Source: Candidatus Saccharimonadales bacterium | GTDB taxonomy: Bacteria; Patescibacteriota; Saccharimonadia; Saccharimonadales; Saccharimonadaceae | Reading direction: 5' to 3' | DNA: 64,000 bases | Assembly: GCA_035317825.1 (NCBI GenBank) | Contig: DATHGB010000011.1 | Coordinates: 1-64,000, forward strand | In this document: piece after piece, positions 58,893 through 64,000 of the stretch | Position numbering within the stretch: the first letter of the stretch is position 1 | How the letters are laid out: each line of letters starts with the position of its first letter | Position numbers and translations under genes: made by a program | The notes under the pieces: generated by a model | The model's input: only the letters and a program-made list of their open reading frames with translations | Database searches by the model: none | What the model was told of the DNA's origin: nothing

Positions 58893-59969
58893 ATGACCCA
58901 CGACGAACGGCTGAAAACGTATAAAGACTTAATTGATAAAGACATTGCCGAATATTCTAAAGTACTTTTGGATAATACCGAAGATGAGTATGGTGCATAC
59001 TCGCGCGAAACGCTCGAATCTTTCGTGGCCATTCTTGGTCGTGGTGGCAAGCGCCTTCGGGGAGCTTTGACAATCGCAAGCTATGAAATGATGGGTGGTA
59101 CGGACCGCACCATGATCATCCAGGCGGCGCGAGCGATTGAAATGATTCATGCGTACGTACTCATAATCGACGACATTGCTGATCGTTCCGATATGCGTAG
59201 GGGCGGACCATCGGCGCATAAAATTATGCAGGAATATCATCATAAAAATCATTTAAAAAGTGACGATGCTCATTTTGGTGAATCGATGGCAGCGCAAGCC
59301 GCGCTAATTGGGGGGTATTTAGCCGAACTCATAATCGACGACCTTGGTATTTCTGCGGAAACGAAGCTCGCTGTGTTAAGAAATCTCCACAGTAACCTGG
59401 TTCGAACTGGTCATGGGCAGCTTCGTGATATCTTAAACGAAACTCTGCCAGAAGTTACCGAAGACGACGCGCTGTGGACGGCAAAATATAAAACCGCATA
59501 CTACACGGTCGTTAATCCACTGGAAATGGGCGGAATCCTTGCGGGCGCAACTAAAGAAGACCTTATGATCCTTCGCGAGTATGGTACGTATGCTGGAATA
59601 GGGTTTCAGATTACGGATGATATCATTGGGATATTTGGTGATTCTGCTGCGACCGGCAAATCATCGCTCGATGATCTTAAAGAGGGAAAGATCACTGTTC
59701 TTATGACCAAGGCATTGCAGATGGCTGGTAGTGTCCAGCGGCAACAATTGCTGGCTATGCTAGGGAACGCACACGTTAATGACGAAGATCTAAAGAAATG
59801 CCAGCAAATTCTTGCAGACACTCGTGCGCTAGAATACGCAAATCAAAAAGCCAAAGCCTTGGCAGGGCAAGCACGGGACGTACTCGCTCGTGCTCCTTCT
59901 ACGTGGAGTCCTGAGTTGGTTGGATTTTTGGATCATCTAACGGAAGTATTCGTAGAAAGAAAGACGTAA
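58893..59969 (+). CDS. Polyprenyl diphosphate synthase
   Basis: 358 residues from ATG 58893; an upstream in-frame start at 58836 lacks homology. First Asp-rich motif LIIDDIADRSDMRRGGPSAH, second GFQITDDIIGIFGD, with GRGGKRLRGALTIASYEMMG before. It builds the isoprenoid chain used for the lipid carrier of the cell wall or by the UbiA-like enzyme (30125). Confidence 0.93.
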   Translation: MTHDERLKTYKDLIDKDIAEYSKVLLDNTEDEYGAYSRETLESFVAILGRGGKRLRGALTIASYEMMGGTDRTMIIQAARAIEMIHAYVLIIDDIADRSDMRRGGPSAHKIMQEYHHKNHLKSDDAHFGESMAAQAALIGGYLAELIIDDLGISAETKLAVLRNLHSNLVRTGHGQLRDILNETLPEVTEDDALWTAKYKTAYYTVVNPLEMGGILAGATKEDLMILREYGTYAGIGFQITDDIIGIFGDSAATGKSSLDDLKEGKITVLMTKALQMAGSVQRQQLLAMLGNAHVNDEDLKKCQQILADTRALEYANQKAKALAGQARDVLARAPSTWSPELVGFLDHLTEVFVERKT

Positions 59970-60027
59970 ACAGATTTTGAACGCGGTTCTTTTTGTTTAT
60001 GTCCTACCTCTGGTACAATAAGGTGTA

Positions 60028-60849
60028 ATGCCAAAAATATTAGACGGAACCGAACTAGTCGGATATATCAAAGAGCGCCAAGCAAAACAGGTGCGCGCTT
60101 TGAGACAAGCGTCCAAGGTATTTCCACGCCTCGTGGTTATTAAAAGTACGTCTGCCACAGCGGTTATTGACACGTATGTGCGCATGAAACAGCGCTACGC
60201 CGAAGATATTCTAATTGAAACTGTCGTTGAAACAATAGATGAATCTGAAATGATAAGCGCGCTTCAGCGCCTCAACGCCGATCCCATGGTTCACGGGATT
60301 ATCGTGCAGCTGCCATTGAAGGATATTAGCAAAACTGACGAAATCGTTGATCAGATTGCACCCGAAAAAGATGTTGATGGACTTGGCAAAAATGCTGGTT
60401 TCGAAAGCGCAACAGCGGGTGCGGTTAGTTGGCTTTTGGCCGGATATGCAGTTGAATTAACCGGTAAAAAAATAGCCATAGTCGGTAATGGGCGTTTAGT
60501 CGGAGCTCCCCTTGCGAAAATGTGGCGCGACAGCGGCCATGACGTAACGGTTCTTGATAGTACCCATGCTGACATTCCAGGCGTACTTCGTCAAAGCGAT
60601 GTCATCGTCAGTGCTACGGGCGTGCCTAATCTTATTAAAAGCGACATGGTGGCAATTGGCGCAACGGTTGTTGATGCAGGCACCGCCAGCGAAAACGGCG
60701 TCATCGTCGGTGATGTTGACCCAAGCCTAAGAGACCGCGATGATCTAAAAATTACACCCGAAAAAGGTGGCGTAGGCCCGCTCACAATCGCGGCACTTTT
60801 TGATCACGTTATTCAAGCAGCGCAAACAGTGGCTAGTACTAAAAACTAA
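60028..60849 (+). CDS. folD: Methylene-THF dehydrogenase/cyclohydrolase
   Basis: 273 residues. The catalytic Y-x-x-x-K in TYVRMKQRYAEDI, VHGIIVQLPLKD, PEKDVDGLG, and the NADP motif AIVGNGRLVGAPLAKMW are diagnostic. It processes the one-carbon unit made by GlyA (42742). TACAAT lies 8 bases before the ATG. Its end overlaps the convergent receiver gene by 4 bases. Confidence 0.95.
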   Translation: MPKILDGTELVGYIKERQAKQVRALRQASKVFPRLVVIKSTSATAVIDTYVRMKQRYAEDILIETVVETIDESEMISALQRLNADPMVHGIIVQLPLKDISKTDEIVDQIAPEKDVDGLGKNAGFESATAGAVSWLLAGYAVELTGKKIAIVGNGRLVGAPLAKMWRDSGHDVTVLDSTHADIPGVLRQSDVIVSATGVPNLIKSDMVAIGATVVDAGTASENGVIVGDVDPSLRDRDDLKITPEKGGVGPLTIAALFDHVIQAAQTVASTKN

Positions 60850-61217
60850 GAAAGTCCGAGGGCTTCTTTGACTCGTCCAACAACCTGGCGTGGAGTTAGA
60901 TCTGCTTTGACGATGTAGCTGTGAATGGAAAGATTTTTTAGGCTCTTTGGAGCTTCTTCTTCACCTAGGTTTGTCAGGATGATAACTGGGATATCTTTAC
61001 CCCAGTCATGAGCACGCATTTCGGCTAATGCTTCGGCACCATCCATGTGGGGCATTTTCATATCAAGCAGGATAAGGTCGGGCTGAAATTCTTCAACTAA
61101 GGCAACCCCACGCTCGCCATTATCGGCAAGCTGTACTTCGAAACCGTCCGCCTCAAACTTCATACGGTACATCTGGCTAATTACTGGATCGTCTTCGATG
61201 ATTGCTATTCTTGTCAT
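60846..61217 (-). CDS. Stand-alone response regulator receiver domain
   Basis: 123 residues from ATG 61217. RIAIIEDDPVISQMYRMKFE acidic pair, phospho-acceptor Asp in PDLILLDMKMPHMDGAEALA, IILTNLG and the Lys in SYIVKADLTP. It has no output domain. It could control pili by protein contact, but no kinase is near. Confidence 0.92.
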   Translation of the reverse strand: MTRIAIIEDDPVISQMYRMKFEADGFEVQLADNGERGVALVEEFQPDLILLDMKMPHMDGAEALAEMRAHDWGKDIPVIILTNLGEEEAPKSLKNLSIHSYIVKADLTPRQVVGRVKEALGLS

Positions 61218-61342
61218 ATAGTTCAATGATACAATCTTTGCAAATTTCTAGCAAATAGATTAAAGTTGCTAATATCACATTATGTATTAATATATGGATA
61301 GTTAAGATTAATTTTAGACTATTTTAATATGGATAAACCAAA

Positions 61343-62476
61343 ATGACTGAAAACACAAGAAAAAATTGGCTAAAAAAAATTAAAGATCAAGGTGAAGTAC
61401 CAACTCCGTATATATTAACGGATCTTAGTATTGTAGAAGACAGCGCAAAACGACTAAAAAGTCTGCTCAATAATGTAAAAATATACTATGCCGTTAAGAG
61501 TAACTCCGACCCTAAGATCATAGAACGACTAAACCCTATCGTTGAAGGATACGACATTGCTTCACTAGGAGAATGGGAATTGTTACGTAAGAAGAAGGTC
61601 TCGCCTAAACGAGTCCTTTTTAGTAACCCCGTAAAAATACCGAGTCACATAGAAAAAACATATAAAGATGGGCTACGCTATTATGCACTGGATAGCACCG
61701 ACGAGATCAAGAAGCTGAGCCGGCTTGCTCCGGGTTCGAATGTCTATATTCGAGTTCAAGTATCTGACTACGGAAGTAAATTTCCGCTCTCGAAAAAAAC
61801 CGGACTACTACCTGCTCACGTTACAGAATACGCATCGTTTGCAGAGAGTATGGGATTAAAAGTGTGCGGACTCGCGTTTCATGTCGGATCGCAATCCGAA
61901 AACCCTCAGGTATGGGATCGTGCATTTGAAATTACAGGAGAACTCATCACCCGACTCCAGGAAATGGGCTGTAAGATGGAATTCCTGGATATTGGCGGTG
62001 GTTTTCCTGCGGATTATGGACAACCTATTCCGTCAATTTCAGTGATCTGCCGCCTTATTAACAAGGCGATTAAGAAATATATCCCCGCAGGAATTGAAGT
62101 CGTAGCAGAGCCAGGTAGGTTTCTTGTAGCAGAGTCGAGTGTTATTGTGACTGAAATTATTGCTCGTGAACACCGCAGCGGAACAGACTGGCTTCATCTT
62201 GATATGGGAGTTTTCCAGGGCATTATGGAGCCACTCGAGATGAGATCATGGAAATATCCTACGTTTACCGAGAAAAATCCTAGGGGGTATAAAAAGGATT
62301 TTGTTCTTACCGGGCCTACTTGTGATGCATACGACACTATCGGTACGGACTATTCGCTGCCCTCAGAAATGAACACAGGAGACAAGATCTATATAGGTTC
62401 TGCGGGTGCTTATACTTCTGTCTATGGTTCAAATTTTAATGGTTTCGAGAAGCCAGAAGTGAGATTTGTGAGATGA
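61343..62476 (+). CDS. PLP-dependent Orn/DAP/Arg-type decarboxylase
   Basis: 377 residues, type III fold. PLP lysine in KIYYAVKSNSDPKIIERL, FHVGSQSENPQVWDRA, EFLDIGGGFPADYGQP, VAEPGRFLVAESSV, and LTGPTCDAYDT with the catalytic Cys and Asp. It most resembles ornithine or lysine/ornithine decarboxylases and would make a diamine. Its stop overlaps the next start (ATGA), so the two proteins are coupled. Confidence 0.9.
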   Translation: MTENTRKNWLKKIKDQGEVPTPYILTDLSIVEDSAKRLKSLLNNVKIYYAVKSNSDPKIIERLNPIVEGYDIASLGEWELLRKKKVSPKRVLFSNPVKIPSHIEKTYKDGLRYYALDSTDEIKKLSRLAPGSNVYIRVQVSDYGSKFPLSKKTGLLPAHVTEYASFAESMGLKVCGLAFHVGSQSENPQVWDRAFEITGELITRLQEMGCKMEFLDIGGGFPADYGQPIPSISVICRLINKAIKKYIPAGIEVVAEPGRFLVAESSVIVTEIIAREHRSGTDWLHLDMGVFQGIMEPLEMRSWKYPTFTEKNPRGYKKDFVLTGPTCDAYDTIGTDYSLPSEMNTGDKIYIGSAGAYTSVYGSNFNGFEKPEVRFVR

Positions 62477-63711
62477 GTAACATAGAAGCAGCTCCAGGCC
62501 TAAGTAATGAATATGAATCAAAGCCATTTCTGGGTTATGACGAGTACCGAACATTATGCGAGGAATCACAACCGGATGTAGCGCGTAAGACATGTCTTCC
62601 AACCCCGGAGGATTATGAGGCAGCACAAGCGAATTCAAGAACTATCTATGTCGAGCTGGGTGATCGACGAGTACCCTTATTTACTCCCCTCGAAAGTGTC
62701 GGCGGTTACAATCCAGAAGCCAGTCAGCGAATGACCGAGAGTGAAGATATTTTTGTGCTTAGTTTGCCTTTTGAAGTAATTAACGAACAGGAGATAGATA
62801 TCTCATCTCAACTCGCGCGTCTTGATGGTAATGCGGCGGTAATTGTCGAAACATCATCTAATCGCACAGCTGAGATGCAAGCAAAGGTTGCCGAGATAAA
62901 CCCTGAGGGTGGTGTCTATGAATTTCTTGATCCACGGCTCAAAGGAGAACGCCAGAAGGCCAACGTCTCCTTTTACGTGGCCTACATGGAGGCGCGCGAC
63001 GATGAGGGCAACCTCATTCCGTTGCGAAGAGATAGAACTTTGCTTGAGGCATACAACCAAGAACACGAAACAACTGGCGGAGGGCCCGTTAAATTAATTG
63101 AGGCTCAAGACTTACGTGAAGATAGGAAACTTCGTGACGATCTTTGGCATCTTCACGAGGATAGATTTGATTGGCTAGGAAAGTATCATCCGGTTTCAAT
63201 GCAGGAAACTGAAGCTTATTTTAACTACATTCTCTCAAATGATCACACTCATTCATTTGCTAGTTTTGAGGAAAATGAGGAGAATAAAAAAGTCCCAAAC
63301 ATTCAAGGTATTATCATGGACGATGGGCTAAGTCAGGTAGGATGGGCTACTGATTCTTTTAAAGAGCAGATGCGGGCAAAACTAGATCCTGAAAATGATC
63401 GTATTCAGTTTTACTACGGTATTGCAGGCAAGAGCAGCGAAGATAAGATGGCGCATCTCTCTGAAGCCGTTATTGCGCAGTATGCTCGCTTACTGAAGCA
63501 AAACGGAGGAAGAACCTTAGTGATGTTTGAGTCTACAAATATGTCCAGTGGGTATATTCCTCGTATGATTGGCGCATACTCGGCTGCTGAGCCAAATGGG
63601 GTGAAGCTATCTCAGGATATCGTAAAACTAGCAACGCTTGACTACTGGTATCTTAAGCCTCAAGCTCAGAGTCAAGAATCATCGCATGACGACTTAGACT
63701 TAGCAGCATAG
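62473..63711 (+). CDS. Unknown protein coupled to the decarboxylase
   Basis: 412 residues, soluble, acidic at the end (SSHDDLDLAA). I recognise no firm family. The C-terminal half (FYYGIAGKSSEDKMAHLSEA, then TLVMFESTNMSSGYIPRMIG) has the look of an N-acyltransferase such as GNAT. Overlap of 4 bases with the decarboxylase gene suggests it acts on its product, perhaps by acylating the diamine. Confidence 0.78.
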   Translation: MSNIEAAPGLSNEYESKPFLGYDEYRTLCEESQPDVARKTCLPTPEDYEAAQANSRTIYVELGDRRVPLFTPLESVGGYNPEASQRMTESEDIFVLSLPFEVINEQEIDISSQLARLDGNAAVIVETSSNRTAEMQAKVAEINPEGGVYEFLDPRLKGERQKANVSFYVAYMEARDDEGNLIPLRRDRTLLEAYNQEHETTGGGPVKLIEAQDLREDRKLRDDLWHLHEDRFDWLGKYHPVSMQETEAYFNYILSNDHTHSFASFEENEENKKVPNIQGIIMDDGLSQVGWATDSFKEQMRAKLDPENDRIQFYYGIAGKSSEDKMAHLSEAVIAQYARLLKQNGGRTLVMFESTNMSSGYIPRMIGAYSAAEPNGVKLSQDIVKLATLDYWYLKPQAQSQESSHDDLDLAA

Positions 63712-63777
63712 TGGGTCGAAAGAGACTCTTAAGATGCGATTATGTGAAGAAATCGCAATAGAATCACTGTTGCTTGA

Positions 63778-64000
63778 CTACTGGTCCTTGACGGCTGATT
63801 CTAACCATACAGTGTAGCGTTGCAAAAACTTAGCAGGCCTAAGAATAGTCTTAATAAACTTAAGACCATCTTTACCTAGATCTTGTTCACAATTTAGCCA
63901 CTGAATACCTTCTGATTGAGCAACAATAGCAAGGTGATGCACGGTGAAGCCAAAAGCCCCTGGATAGTCGGTGTCGTATTTCAGGTGATTTCCGATTAAC
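63778..64000 (-). CDS. C-terminal part of a DUF2156-type protein
   Basis: An open frame enters from the right edge and ends at TAG 63778-63780, giving 73 residues. YPGAFGFTVHHLAIVAQSEG and WLNCEQDLGKDGLKFIKTIL, then RPKFLQRYTVWLES, match the end of DUF2156/LPG-synthase-like proteins (N-x-E-Q-D-x-G-x-x-G-L). Such proteins transfer amino acids to lipids or other small molecules. The rest lies outside the window. Confidence 0.72.
   Translation of the reverse strand, partial: LIGNHLKYDTDYPGAFGFTVHHLAIVAQSEGIQWLNCEQDLGKDGLKFIKTILRPAKFLQRYTVWLESAVKDQ

Overview
The window looks like the chromosome of a Patescibacteria (CPR) bacterium, most likely Candidatus Saccharibacteria (TM7). This is inferred from many small, mostly single-gene units, a MurT/GatD pair, an HTH-MurA fusion, type IV pilin genes, many genes that seem to be transcribed without a leader, and ordinary use of TGA as a stop codon. 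The lineage call is inference; no rRNA gene is present.

Layout. 0-2 kb: a membrane-protein fragment, a P-loop kinase-like gene broken by an in-frame TGA, and a GC-rich orphan gene 3' of tRNA-Pro. 2-14 kb: mostly core envelope and housekeeping genes (GT39-type glycosyltransferase, OpgC-like acyltransferase, Bcp peroxiredoxin, TM2 protein, gatD-murT, a membrane-anchored double-AAA Clp-like ATPase, an LPXTG-type surface protein). 14-22 kb: accessory enzymes (three Nudix hydrolases, phosphoribosyltransferase, APH-like kinase, glycosyltransferase, methyltransferase, RdgB-like NTPase) and prs. 22-35.6 kb: about fifteen small units, mostly one or two genes each, separated by copies of a 30-bp site and ending at tRNA-Arg(TCT). 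35.7-37.5 kb: nhaA, tRNA-Gly, an orphan gene and tRNA-His. 37.5-40.7 kb: a second array of six single-gene units beginning at the 3' end of tRNA-His, separated by a different 30-bp site. 40.7-52 kb: HTH-MurA and glyA (divergent around a palindrome), pilin/pseudopilin genes, murB, a VCP-type AAA ATPase, tRNA-Arg(TCG) with one inserted unit, and decayed transposase and phage-like fragments. 52-64 kb: tRNA-Lys, a secreted carboxylesterase, GDPD, an AsnA-like enzyme, a polyprenyl synthase, folD, a lone receiver domain, and a PLP decarboxylase coupled to an unknown protein.

Main discovery candidate. At four of the six tRNA genes the downstream DNA contains one or more 30-bp sites of common form: RGTTYNAN at one end, about 19 variable bases, then CCA. 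The last 6-8 bases of each site match the 3' end of the particular tRNA next to it (CGACCA at Pro, GTACCA at Arg-TCT, CGCCCCA at His, GTGTACCA at Arg-TCG). Between sites lie compact units of the form terminator-like hairpin, promoter, gene, site, and gene stop codons often touch or fall inside the site. This resembles an integron-like gene cassette system that uses tRNA 3' ends as anchor sites. No recombinase gene is visible in the window. I do not know of a described system with this exact form.

A second general feature is that many genes have a TATAAT-like -10 box, often with an extended TGN, placed 6-8 bases before the ATG, which predicts leaderless mRNAs. Genes inside operons instead carry Shine-Dalgarno sites. 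The accessory genes are rich in nucleotide-pool cleaning enzymes (six Nudix proteins, two NTPase types, an HD nucleotidase-like protein, a phosphoribosyltransferase), which suits a parasite or scavenger with limited nucleotide synthesis.
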